From positions 42,543,621 through 42,607,620 of the forward strand of contig OZ038391.1 of the NCBI GenBank assembly GCA_964036045.1: a stretch of 64,000 nt of DNA, in the 5' to 3' direction. The notes beneath the pieces are model-generated. The model was not told the origin of the DNA. It made no database searches and was given only the letters and a program-made list of their open reading frames with translations. Shown piece after piece: positions 41,540-51,911 of the stretch (position 1 is the first letter of the stretch; each line of letters starts with the position of its first letter). The stretch comes from Eutreptiella sp. 'Long Island Sound 2002'. Lineage: Eukaryota > Euglenozoa > Euglenophyceae > Eutreptiales > Eutreptiaceae. The position numbers and the translations under genes are program-made.

Positions 41540-43087
41540 CTATGGGACGTGAACAATCAGGCCCCAAACACTAAAGGCACCGTATGCACAAGAAGAGGGG
41601 AGGGTAGGGGCGCCACCGTACCACTAAGCTACACCTTGGGGGCAACTACGCGGTGCGCGTGCACTGCGTACACATTTGCTGTTGGACCCCATGTTGTATG
41701 CCCCTGGCAACCATGAGCTCCAGAGCACAAAAAAGTGCACGACAAGAACAATCATTGCCATCATCTTCTACGGAGGTATCCTCATATGCCCATCATCCCT
41801 GAAACTGGTTTATACCAAGAGCAGAGTGAGGCGTGAAGAAGGGCCCCCGGTGGTCCCGGTAGTGCAAAAACCTTTGCACTGTGTGCGCACTACGTGCAAC
41901 GGTGACCCCCTTGCCCCCCCGACACCAGCATCTCCCAAAAATTGTACCTTCAAATATCGCATGGAACCCTTTTCCATGTGGCAGATGGCAATCATATTAT
42001 GATATCAAAATCGATTGCATAGCGGTTACTGGCGGTTAGAACAGGGATTCAGGGAACCGTCTGGCGGTCAGAAACAGCGGTTGATACGCCGTTTGGGTCC
42101 GGTGTCACAGACTTGGTCATTTGGTTGTGCTGTGTGGAGGCGTGCCTTGAGGCCGTGTGTGGTTTGGGGAAGTGCACGCGGGGGCAGGGAAGTGTGGGGG
42201 GGGGGGGGGCAAACCACAAAGGCGGAGTAGGGGACAGAGGTCGTGGGTGAGAGTGGAATGTCGGCATCCTTCAGGCGGACATAAGCGGTTGAGACGGAAC
42301 GATGGGTCACTCCCAGAGGGGGAGGGATGCTTGCCCGACCCCACCTCACCCCCACCGTGGTACCCCCACCATCACCACCATGCCCCCCTCCTCTGCCACG
42401 TGCCCCCTGCCCCTGCCCCGGGTATACTCTCCAGGGGACTATCTCTTCAAGGGCACCAAAAGGGAAGCAGACTCCAAGATGATCAGGTATGCTATCACGC
42501 ACTTGGCTCCAGCAGCTCCTGCCATCACAAGCTTTGATGCCCACGGTCTGACATGTATTTATGGGTGTGATCCCTCAGCAGGGGGGGGGGATTGCGGCCG
42601 CTGGCCTCCAAAAAAAATGCGGCAGGTGGAGGTGGAGGTGATTGGTCATAGATGTTCATGCCAGTGAAAACGTTGGCCGCAATGGCATTCCTGTGGCTGT
42701 TGCCACTCAGACACTGGTGCAAATTCAGCGTGCTGGTCTTTCTTTGCCTCCCTGGCCTGCTTGACCAGAATGGCCTTTGGTATGCGGGTGTCCATTGCAA
42801 CACACCCGGCGCGCAGGCATGGGCATGGGCATGGGGACGGGCACAGATGGGCATGGACATGGTGCACGGCACGTGCACAGGCAGACGCACCCATCGTCAT
42901 CAAGAGTACTAATCATAGTTTCCACTTCGTGGTCCGTGGCCTGGATGCCCAGGCTCTTCATGAGGGAGTGCAGGTCGCGGCTGGAGATGATGCCGTCGCC
43001 GTCCTTGTCAAACCGATTGAACGCCTCTTTGAAGGCCTGGACCTCATCAGTACCAAAGTGGATGTGCAGCTGATAGGGATCTGCCAT
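41263..43087 (-). CDS. Calmodulin/centrin-like EF-hand protein (2 exons)
   Basis: Exon 1 (43087-42891) and exon 2 (41539-41263) join through a canonical intron (GATGG/GTGCGT to CCCATAG/GA) in the middle of the second EF-hand. The protein has 157 residues, close to calmodulin length, with two EF-hand pairs. Loop 1 (27-38, DKDGDGIISSRD) looks competent for calcium. Loop 2 (63-74) has Gln for the central Gly. Loop 3 (101-112) has Gly at position 3 and Ser at position 12, so probably does not bind. Loop 4 (138-149, DVDNDGVVSLSD) is good but ends in Asp. The start MADPYQ resembles calmodulin starts and has G at -3 and +4. An in-frame ATG at 43132 is possible but adds an unlike extension. The likely role is cytosolic or cytoskeletal calcium sensing. 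It is calmodulin-like rather than true calmodulin. Confidence 0.85.
42891..43087 (-). CDS. EF-hand gene exon 1
   Basis: This exon encodes the first EF-hand and the first half of the second, up to STLDDDG. The strong donor GTGCGT splits the Gly66 codon. Confidence 0.85.
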
Positions 43088-44457
43088 CACAACAACACGG
43101 TGACCGTGACCTGAAGACACACGCGAAATCAAATGAGAAATTCTTCCCTACACAGGAGCACAGGAATTTCCCGAATGGAAAAAAAACAGATTGTGTCAAA
43201 TTAATTGGCAATCCAAAATTGGTATCCCTCCCCCCCCCCCAATGCCCGCAATGTTTTAATTTTTTGCTGTGTGACCAGCGCGTGGTTCTTGGACAGCGTT
43301 GTCAGGCCAAAAATTGCTGTGGAACCAGGGGTTGATTCTGATGCACACGGCCATGAGCAGCCCCATACCGCAGCAAAAAAGATCTGGCGTGTTGCACCAG
43401 GGGATGTCTGTCCTTTCCTGTCTCCCAGTGAAACACATGGGGAAATGAACACCAAAGGACAGAATTTCAGCAAACTGGATTGCAGTGCAAATAAGTGTGT
43501 AAATAAGCATGGAATGCAGAAGACTTTTACGGTCCTGGATGCTGTGTGCACAGGGGCTCAGCCAAACTCAGGGGCAGGCAATGCCTGCGACCTGAGCCCT
43601 GGGCTCAACCCCCTTACATGTGCGGGGCGTCAGAAGGACCGGAAAAAAAGCTTATTGTATTGCTCCTTGTAGGAGCACTGCACCGGGCCTGTGGAGCTGG
43701 CATGGGCGTCAAAAGCCCGTGAGGCCAGCATGCCCCCCCCCCCCCCCTCCAGGAGCGTGAGAGGTATGGTCGGTCCCGGATTAGTCCCAGGGCCAAGAAT
43801 GTGCCCGCACCCCCTTGGCGGACCATTCCTGTCCCCCACGGGGCTCGTGACCCGCCCATCCCTTGCCGGAGGCCTGTCCTGGCTGTCCCCCGCGTGACCC
43901 TCTGCCCTTGCCACACCCCGGGCCCTTGCCGCCCTTCAGGCCGGCCCCTTGCACCCTGGGGCACCCTGCACGCTCCCTTACCGCCGCAGCCACAGCCGCC
44001 ATCAGCAGCCGTGCCTCCATATGTGGGGGGGGGTCGCCCCCCCCCCCCCCCTCCTTGGCCCTGCCTGCCGTGCCACCTGGGCCTCTGGTGCAGCCCCACA
44101 ACCGCGGTCTTCATGTCATTGTTGTTGGCTGGGGTTTATCGCTCTCGACTGGAGCATGCCCTGCAACATGCACAGCACTGCGTCATCAGGTTGTTCTTGG
44201 CCTGTACCGCCCACACGCCCCGTGTGTGCATTTCCGTGTCGTTTGTCGGCACGAGGGAAACCCTCCATTGCGCACCACAAGGGAACATTTCCCATTGTAT
44301 CTGTCCACATCTCCAGCATGGCGCCGACGGGGGGTGTTCAGGTCAAATGCCCAGCCCTTGTTGCTTGTCATGATCGTCTAGTCTCTGATTTGGGAGATTT
44401 GGCCTGTACGTGTGGTTGGTGTAGCGTGCCAGTTACTGCTTGCGGGCAAGTTCATGC

Positions 44458-44941
44458 CTAGTGTCCCGGCTGTCCACACATGAAGCAGTGTGCACACCCC
44501 ATCGGGGGGCCCACGATTGATTGTCCTCCTAGTGTCGTGACTACCCGACCCAGTGGCGCTCCTGCGTCGGGTTGGCTCTGTATCCCTGGGTTCTGTGGGA
44601 TTGGCATGTGAGACATCTTGCCTTGCCTTTTGTTGCGTAGCTCTTCATGCACCACCGTCCACATCGTCTTTGCCAGCTCGTGCTCGTCCCATTGAGGGTC
44701 CTTCTTCGCATATGTCTTCAGCGCCACTACTAGTCCATTGGTATGGCATGCTCTCAGCCATGAGCTTTTCCACCTCATGCTTCCTTAGCCTGGGTATTGC
44801 TGCCGCCCATTGTCTCTCATTTTCTAATTTGGTTGTAGCCAATAACTGCACCAGCTCTGCCACATTCTGTGCCCCCAACCCTGACATTGCTGGTGAGGGG
44901 GGGCAGCTCGTCTCCGCTCCTGCATTGACCACTCCTCCCAC
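44458..44941 (-). pseudogene. Broken gag-like fragment with zinc knuckle
   Basis: Two overlapping frames carry a helical region (VAELVQLLATTKLENERQWA, then DPQWDEHELAKTMWTVVHEE) and a C-terminal CFMCGQPGH. A Cys falls four codons after the His, as in CCHC zinc knuckles of gag/ORF1 proteins, but two stop codons lie inside the knuckle. This is therefore a decayed nucleic-acid-binding protein of some retroelement. No polymerase is adjacent. Confidence 0.4.
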
Positions 44942-46864
44942 CTCCTCCCCCTATGGCACAAACCTTAGTCCTGCTTTCGCAGTGCGTAGCACCGCACTGC
45001 CACTAGGAATAACTCCGTGTCCATATGCCCTCGCCCCACGCTGCTAGCAAAATCTGCCACCATGTCAACCCCCACCTCTAACTCGACAATATGCTCCTGC
45101 TCACGAATCAACATCCTTGGGATGCACCACTGCCACTGCGTCCTATTCCATGTGCTATGTCATTTTTGATGTAATGGTGGCAATGTGGGCCAAAAATGAA
45201 AATTGACCTGTATGCAGAATGCAAAACTTATGTTTTTGGCAAAACATTGGTTCTTGGGGACGGGGGGGGGGGGGGACTCCCTTAAAGTAGGCCTGATGGG
45301 CCCAAAAGAAAATTACGGTGCAAAATAGCAGGCACACAAAATGCCTTTTGTCATAGAATATGTTGAGTCAACTCTCAACAACCCTCAGCTGTTGATCGGT
45401 TGACCATCAACTTGGCAGTTAAGCACCGGCAGGTGGGCATTCACGAACACCGGTGTGGTCCCTACAGCACAGAGGAATGAAAATGGCTGCATAACCTGTG
45501 TTTTGCGCTCCCCAAGGAGGGAAGACAGCGAAATCGTTGCATAACCTGCCGTAGTCTCCAAAGCGGGGAGCACAAATTCCACCACCACAAAAATTCTACA
45601 GGAAAACCCCCCCTGCATGCGTGCGCATTCCCTGCATGCATGCATTCCCCCTATATGCATGTACATGATGAGCGCCCAACTCATCATGTGTACCCTGCTT
45701 TGCAAGGACAGCTGTAGCTCACAGCTCCTTGGCAAACATGCATAGAATGAACTAATGTTCAACTGGATTCGACATTGAAATCCTCCTTTTGGACATCAGT
45801 CATTGTATTTGCCTCAAATGTTGTCCTACTTGCCTCAATTTTCAGCCTACATGCCCGCCTTTGACCGCCCTGGGATGGTTATGACGCAGGGCCACGGGGC
45901 CGGAATCAGCAGGTGTTACGCATCATAAAGGGGGGCGGGATGCTGTGATCAACTCGACGGACGAAGCTGGCTGCCCCAAGATCCCTCAACCTCAGTCTTT
46001 GTGCAAAAGCCTTTTTATCTGTTGTTTCAGTCTGTCTGGCACACAGCTTGGAATCCTAGTTTGCCCATGGCCAAGTTCGTTGGCACATGGGCCATCCAAG
46101 CAAAACCACAAGTCATACCCCTGAGTGGTCGTTACATTTCAACAATAATTCGGCTACCATTACTTTGGAAACCAAGTGAAAATTGGCACCGACTTGATAT
46201 GTAAACAAACATATCTTGGACAAGGCCATATGGGGGCGCACTTGCAGCCAACACAGGGCTGTCCGTAAGGATCTGGACCCCCCCAGCCCCCCATCCCCCC
46301 CGAAACCACCGGCGGTTGAGGGATAACACATGGCGGTTGGGGGGGCGGGGGGCAGATGGCGGTGGGGTGGTAAAGGACGGATGTTGGCCAGAGGTTGGCA
46401 GGTAACCAATGGTAACTGTGAGCATTCTATTTTGTGATGTAGGGAGTTTTTTTCTTTTCTTTTTTTTCAGTTATCCCCCCCCCCCCAATGCCCACCTTGC
46501 ACAATGCCCACCTCCTAGTCAAAGTGCGTTTTCCTTGACCCCCCCCCCCCCTGCGAAAACCGCGCCCTTGTCAGAACAATAATAGGAGCTGCTTCTGGAA
46601 CTACTGGAACTATAGAATTTGGCGGTTCCTTTTTCTGGTTGTCCATGAAGATCAAAATTTCTGTGATTTAGGGCGAGAGGTAGTATTTTGGGTCTGCTAG
46701 TTTCTGCCCTGCCACTTGTTGCCCCATCCCGTTCATTCATCTTGCTCCATTATGCTCCTTGCTTCACTTTCAGAGAATGTCATGATAAATAAATGGTAGT
46801 GACGGTGGAATGCTTCAATGGGCTCGCCGTCCAAGGTAGCCCCCCCCCAGGGCGTTGCTTGAGC

Positions 46865-46955
46865 AGAGGGGGGAGGGGGGGGAGGGAGTCCAGGGGAGGG
46901 AGGGAGGGGGTCCATAGGGGGAGCCCCCCCCCCCCCCCCGTGCCGGAATGAACCA
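46865..46955. repeat. G-run/C-run foldback repeat, copy 1
   Basis: A G-rich stretch (GAGGGGGGAGGGGGGGGAGG, TCCAGGGG) meets a run of about 18 C, then GTGCCGGAATGAA. Copy 2 is at 47595-47690, and a shorter relative (GAATGAAAATTAAAGCAACT) is at 37157-37212. Confidence 0.65.
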
Positions 46956-47594
46956 TATCAACCAGGAATTGCAAAAATGCACCACATTGACCCATTCAGC
47001 ATATACATTTGTCATAATGTCTGAACACAGGTACTCAAATCATCTTTTTGGGTCCATACATTGTGCCCTCACCTAAACACCGTCAAGCAACACAAACAGG
47101 AAACACGGTGGAATGCTCATTGTTATCAAATTGTTTGCCGAAGATCAATCAGATTTGGAATCACCTGAGCTGGGCTCACCAACACCAATGTCATCCTCTT
47201 GTGAACTGGAAGAGGAACCACACGAATCTGAGTTGGATGACGAGTCACTGCTTGGGGCAGACACATCATGGAGTGTTCAGAAAAAGTGTGGAACATGCTT
47301 TCTGTGCCACATTGTATGCCTCTTGCCTTTTCTTCCCAGTCCATCTATCTATCTTGGAAGTGAAAATAGAGGATCGCGTTTACAATGTCATTGCGTTTTG
47401 CGCGGGGACACGGTTGGACCGGGGTGCTGAAGAACGCACTTATGGGACGCTAGGACATGGTGTCTGCAATAGAGGGAAGAAAGGATACAGTGGAGTGACC
47501 AAAGAACCCTGCTATAGGTGCGCCGAAGGCGCGCGAGGAAAAAATTGGCCCAAATGAAAAAACGTTCCCAGAACCCTGATTCTCAGGTGAATTA

Positions 47595-47690
47595 GAGCGG
47601 AGGGGGGAGGGGGGGGGTCCAGGGGGGAGGGCCCCCCCCCCCTGCCGGAATGAAAATTGAAGCAACGCCCTGAGCCCCCCCCCCCCCTAT
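47595..47690. repeat. G-run/C-run foldback repeat, copy 2
   Basis: GAGGGGGGAGGG, GGTCCAGGGGGGAGGG, a C-run, TGCCGGAATGAAAATTGAAG and CAACGCCCTGAG. The G and C blocks could pair as a hairpin. Confidence 0.65.
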
Positions 47691-49227
47691 CTTGTGCAAC
47701 GACCACCTTGCGCAAGTACCACCCTTGATCCCACGGCGCACAGTCTAACACTACTTTTTGTTCACAGAATTGTGCCTTCATGGCTGTGGGATGAATTGTG
47801 CTGGCTGTAGCACAAAAATTCAGGCAGGCAGGGTGAATGTTGATGCATGTGAAATGGCAATTGAGGGGCCGGCGGGTTTGCACCTCGGATGCATTCCGCG
47901 GCCCATGTCCTCGGCCCTGGCCCTACATCCCACTTCGCAGATCACAGACCACACATCCCGTACATTATGCGCCACATCACATCAAACAGCTCAAAATTTA
48001 CACTTCTCATACTCCACTAGGGCTGTCTACGAGCAGGACACCCCCCTTTCTTCAATCCAGCACTCCCTTCCCTGCAGAAGCAACAGCACCCCAGCAATCG
48101 TGACAACACAAATGCACCCCAAATTCAGCTTCAGTGACGCCAGTCTTCCTCGCAGTCACCCGCTCATCCTGCTCCCCAAAGGAGCGCCAGATGCTCCATT
48201 CGGAAGACACGAATGCATGGTATCACCAAACAACGCGGCTGCACAACCTCCCCCGACCTCCACCCACGGTCCGAGGAAAAACAAACAATATGCCAACTGA
48301 ATACAGTGTGCCGTTGCCCTGTGAAAATAGATGAATCTGAGTTCAAATCCCACAGCAACCGATTGCATTTAGATAGGGTTTCGGCACAACACATGGCTGT
48401 GTTGCTGTCTGCAGGGGGCGGGGGGCGGGGGGCGGGGGGTGGAGGGTAGGGGTGCGCAGATGGCGTGCAAATTGGGAGCAATCTTAAACATCCTGACCAG
48501 TGTCAGGACTATCGAGAAATGGGATCTTATTGTCCCACAGAAAATGATTAGCATGCTTTCCTTCAATACCGGAAGACTGCAGCCCAAAAGGCTATACAGC
48601 TGCAAGGCTCCCTTCCCCTCACCCCAAAAATAAAATAAAACAGCACATCATTGGCACCACTCCCATGCCCCATCGTTTTGTGCAATGCATCTCCCGATCC
48701 GGTGCACCAGCACCCTCCATCCTGCACACCAAAAAGGCTGAGGTCCATGCGGCTTGATGGGTTTCCTGTTCCCTCCCCCGAATGCCCCCGAGGCCGTTGA
48801 TCGGCGGGCTCCTTGGCGGTTCTGTACTCGGACTGAGCGCCGTGGACCCTGCGGCCCTGCAAACCCGTGAATGGGCACGGCGCGGGAGCTGTGCTACGCA
48901 CTATGCCACATGCAGCACCATGCGCCCTGCCCTTCCGTGTGCTCCGTGTGCCATGCGCTCCTGCACAATGTGTCGTGGTCAGGGCAACGGCAACGCCCGA
49001 ACTGCGCACATCATCAGACACAGATCACAGCAACGCGCGCACACGTACCAGTCTGCAGAGTTGTCGGTGTTGCACTATGAAAGGGCCCGGTCCAGGCCGT
49101 GTGTATGGGAGGCACAAAAAGAAAAGTTGAAGAATGGAGCTGTTGACAAAGACGGCGTGGGTAATGCGCCCCAAACAGTCCAGGAAGGCTCGTAGCACGG
49201 GGGCCGCCGCCAGGCAATGTGTGACCC

Positions 49228-49300
49228 CGAGGGGTGTGCAACCGTTTTGGGGGTTGTAGGGGGGGGGGGTCCCCCCCCCCCCTTGGTTGACCCAAACCTT
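49228..49300. repeat. GTTTTGGGG/G-run/C-run repeat, copy 1
   Basis: GCAACCGTTTTGGGGGTTGT, about 10 G, then T and about 11 C, then TTGG. A second copy is at 49670-49735. Confidence 0.65.
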
Positions 49301-49364
49301 GGGGGTCGGTGGGTCGGGCAGTCAGCCGTCGGGCTCCCCGGGGGAGGGGGGGGTCGGTGGGTAC

Positions 49365-49415
49365 CCCAACATACATACCTCAAAATGATCCCCATGACGC
49401 GCTGATCATTTTGAA
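49365..49415. repeat. Dispersed repeat with TCAAAATGAT/ATCATTTTGA palindrome, copy 2
   Basis: CCCAACATACATACCTCAAA then GACGCGCTGATCATTTTGA. It sits beside G-run/C-run sequence, as does copy 1. Confidence 0.65.
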
Positions 49416-49669
49416 TGTGCACAAGTGGGGTAAAAATTTTTTCAAAAAAATTTGCCTGTCAACTCAGGCTCCCATCAGCCAAGGTCCGACCCAGAGGTCG
49501 GGTCGGGGTCAAAATCCTTTTTTGTGCTTTTCAGCCATTTTTGAATTCTCCACAAAATTCTGAGTAGTTTTAGAATAGACACATAGGGTCGAACAAAAAA
49601 ATTTCCCCCTGCCGTATACCTAAAACAAAATCTCCAGCTCCTCTGGCGCCCACAAGCCCATTGTTCTGT

Positions 49670-49735
49670 ACAACCATTTTGGGGTCTGTAGAGGGGGGGT
49701 CCCCCCCCCCCTTTGGGGTCGGTTCCTGACCATGA
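49670..49735. repeat. GTTTTGGGG/G-run/C-run repeat, copy 2
   Basis: ACAACCATTTTGGGGTCTGT, a G-run, T, a C-run and TTTGGGGTCGG, in direct orientation to the copy about 440 bp away. Confidence 0.65.
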
Positions 49736-49905
49736 TCGGCCCCCGTGGCTCGTAGGGTGCTGTGTTGTGCCCGTGCCCCGCAAATGAAAACGGTCATGCG
49801 AAAACCGCCGTAAAACCGGAGATGAGTTGGGCCCCAACTGCCATGAGACCAGCAAGCCTTGCCGATCCCCATAGTGCCTGTCGCCTTGCCCTCTCCCTCA
49901 CCCTC

Positions 49906-50217
49906 TCACACTCGCCCTTCCCATTCCCACCGCAACAGCCCACGAATTCCCGCCCTCGTGTCGACCCCCCTCCCTTGTCTAAGCAATGGAACAGTTGCAT
50001 GATGCCCCCTGTTCCGCTTCGGGCACTGTATTTGGAAAGGGAATCCGCCATCATACATCCACCACTGGCGGATCTGTGCACAGTTGCCCAGCTCTGTCCA
50101 CAGGGGCAAAAGGAGGTTCTGGACTTGGAGGGTGATGAGAGCCTCTCGCCGGATGCGGGCGTTGTCGTGTTCCTTGACAATTGATTCCGTGGCGCTCTCC
50201 CTTTGGCTTCTGGACAA
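49906..50217 (-). CDS. Coding-like ORF, unidentified
   Basis: The central part (SIVKEHDNARIRREALITLQ then LLLPLWTELGNCAQIRQWW) is helical and non-repetitive. The C-terminal part becomes Gly/Arg-rich and unconvincing. It may be an exon of the same unknown gene as 50270-50509. Nothing identifies it. Confidence 0.2.
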   Translation of the reverse strand: MSRSQRESATESIVKEHDNARIRREALITLQVQNLLLPLWTELGNCAQIRQWWMYDGGFPFQIQCPKRNRGHHATVPLLRQGRGVDTRAGIRGLLRWEWEGRV

Positions 50218-50269
50218 GGATTACCACATCCACGTACAGAGCCCCACATAGCTCCACCCACAAAAGGAG

Positions 50270-50509
50270 CTAAATGCCAAAAACGTCCAGTTCTGCTCTG
50301 CGAGGATGGTGTTCCCCCGGCCGGAGGCAGCCGGCTGTGACCTCTGTCTCGTGCTTCTGCCACAGGCTGCCAAAACTGATATCTGGTGGCCATTGGCACT
50401 TTTGGTTGGCACATGAGTCCCCCAGGTGGTCAACAACATTGAACTCCTCGTCGCCGATCCTCCTGCCCAGGCTCTTCTTGGGACCTCCACCCAAGATTTG
50501 ACAGCCCAC
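50270..50509 (-). CDS. Coding-like ORF, unidentified
   Basis: The frame contains EEFNVVDHLGDSCANQKCQW, PPDISFGSLWQKHETEVTAG and PGEHHPRRAELDVFGI before the stop. It looks like a C-terminal exon: charged, varied, no simple sequence. No upstream exon was found with confidence. It lies on the same strand as, and downstream of, the SGNH gene. Confidence 0.25.
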   Translation of the reverse strand: MGCQILGGGPKKSLGRRIGDEEFNVVDHLGDSCANQKCQWPPDISFGSLWQKHETEVTAGCLRPGEHHPRRAELDVFGI

Positions 50510-51595
50510 CCGGAGCCAGTGGCATCAGGTCACAGCTTTTCATGGTCAAACTTGAATCACACACAGACACATGATCGGAACCCAGGCCCACAAAACCACC
50601 ACAAACAAGGCGATGATAAGCAGCTTGAGCGTGTAGGCAACTCTTGTCAGCACCAGCACAGAAATGCAAACAAGTCACACATCTTCCCCCACCGCCGGTC
50701 AACTGCCCTCCAGTGCAAGCTGACATCCGACGCCAGCAGCATGCTCCAGTGTGTGCCCGCGAGCCCGGGGCATTGAACCGGAAGTAGGAAACCGGCAAAC
50801 ATACTGCACCCCCCCCCCCCCCCCCAACACACTGTACAGCCATCGGTTGGGTGCAAACCTCAACCGCGATACGCGCGGCATTCATCCATTAGGGTCCGGC
50901 CCATCACCAGCATGCCCATTGGATTGCCCCGTACGCCCTGGACTTCCCAGGACCGCCCAGTGGGCAGCTCCTGCTCAGGCTCCCATTGCGCAGTACTGCA
51001 ACGGCAGTGCCAGTGCTGGCTGTGCCGCAGCATGGACGTTCTCATGGAGTGCAACATCAGATGTGGGTGAGGGGGTCACGAAGACTCAGGCGGATGGCGG
51101 AGACCCTGCTTTCTTGCTCCATTTGAGGAAGCGCTAGTTTGAGCGGCAAACGGGAGACATGTAAGAGCGCTCCTGAAGACTCTGCATGGGACACTGGCGG
51201 GGAGAGCATCCCACCTGACCGACCGACCGAATGACTAACCCCTGACTGTGTGGGTCAACCCCACCCCCTGTGGACCTTGTACCCCATTGTCACCCTTTCC
51301 AGAGACCCCACCACCCTCGACGCACATGCGGCTGTGGTCATGCGACTCGTACAAGTATGTATATGTTCCTTCAGCAGTCCGGGATCTGATGTCTTGCATC
51401 CCAGAAGCAACTCGCATACTACCGCAATACTGTACATCAAGCGACAGATGGGGTCTGTTTTTTTTTTCGAAGAGTTGGCCATCAGCAATGCTTCCAAGGT
51501 CAAGCTCACGGGCGAGCTTCGAAAATCCATCGCTTGGTGACCCATGAGATGATGTGTTGTGCTGAAGAAGCCGCAGAAGGCCTGCAGGATCATTC

Positions 51596-51911
51596 TCAGC
51601 AATGTTCTTTGCTTCGGAAAGTGCAAACCGTGTGCCCTGAGTAACTGATGTTCTTCTGCAAGAGCGTGACGGACGAAATCTTCACCTTGTGCCCTGCCGA
51701 CCGCGTGGTATTGAGGACCACAAACGTGAAGGTGCACGGCGTTGGCGTGGGCGCCACAGCGAAGATGGTGATGGTGGTGATGGAGGTGTGGTCCTGATGG
51801 TGACAGTCCACGACCGGGAACGGAAAACGCGGCCTCCCTTTGACATCGATGCCCTTCATGCGGACGGAACTGATTCGACAGCCGTAGCTTGAGATGCGGA
51901 ACTGCCCGTAC
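51596..51911 (-). CDS. SGNH hydrolase exon 4, C-terminal module end
   Basis: The acceptor is TGTGGTGCACAG. The exon continues the module (YGQFRISSYGC, then ITIFAVAPTPTPCTFTFVVL and GHKVKISSVTLLQ) and stops at TGA. The alternating hydrophobic strands and the conserved-looking Cys residues suit an extracellular beta-sandwich. Confidence 0.7.

Larger units (their letters stand above)
43088..49905. other. Repeat-rich intergenic region
   Basis: It includes the EF-hand gene's upstream sequence, the gag-like fragment, the G-run/C-run foldbacks and a plus-strand acidic frame at 47113-47430 (ESPELGSPTPMSSSCELEEE). That frame may be a transposase N-terminal remnant, but it lacks any catalytic continuation. 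No intact gene is seen. Confidence 0.5.

Noticed and set aside
43088-43132. Upstream in-frame ATG for the EF-hand gene
   Set aside because: It would add an unlike 15-residue leader; the MADPYQ start resembles the family and has good context.
43614-44114. Gly/Arg-rich minus-strand ORF of 166 codons
   Set aside because: It is driven by G/C homopolymers and GGC-rich sequence; there is no domain or codon-level sign of a gene.
46253-46450. Possible third hAT-like element (CAGGGCTGTCCG with GGCGGTT nearby)
   Set aside because: No matching right end or 8-bp duplication could be found.
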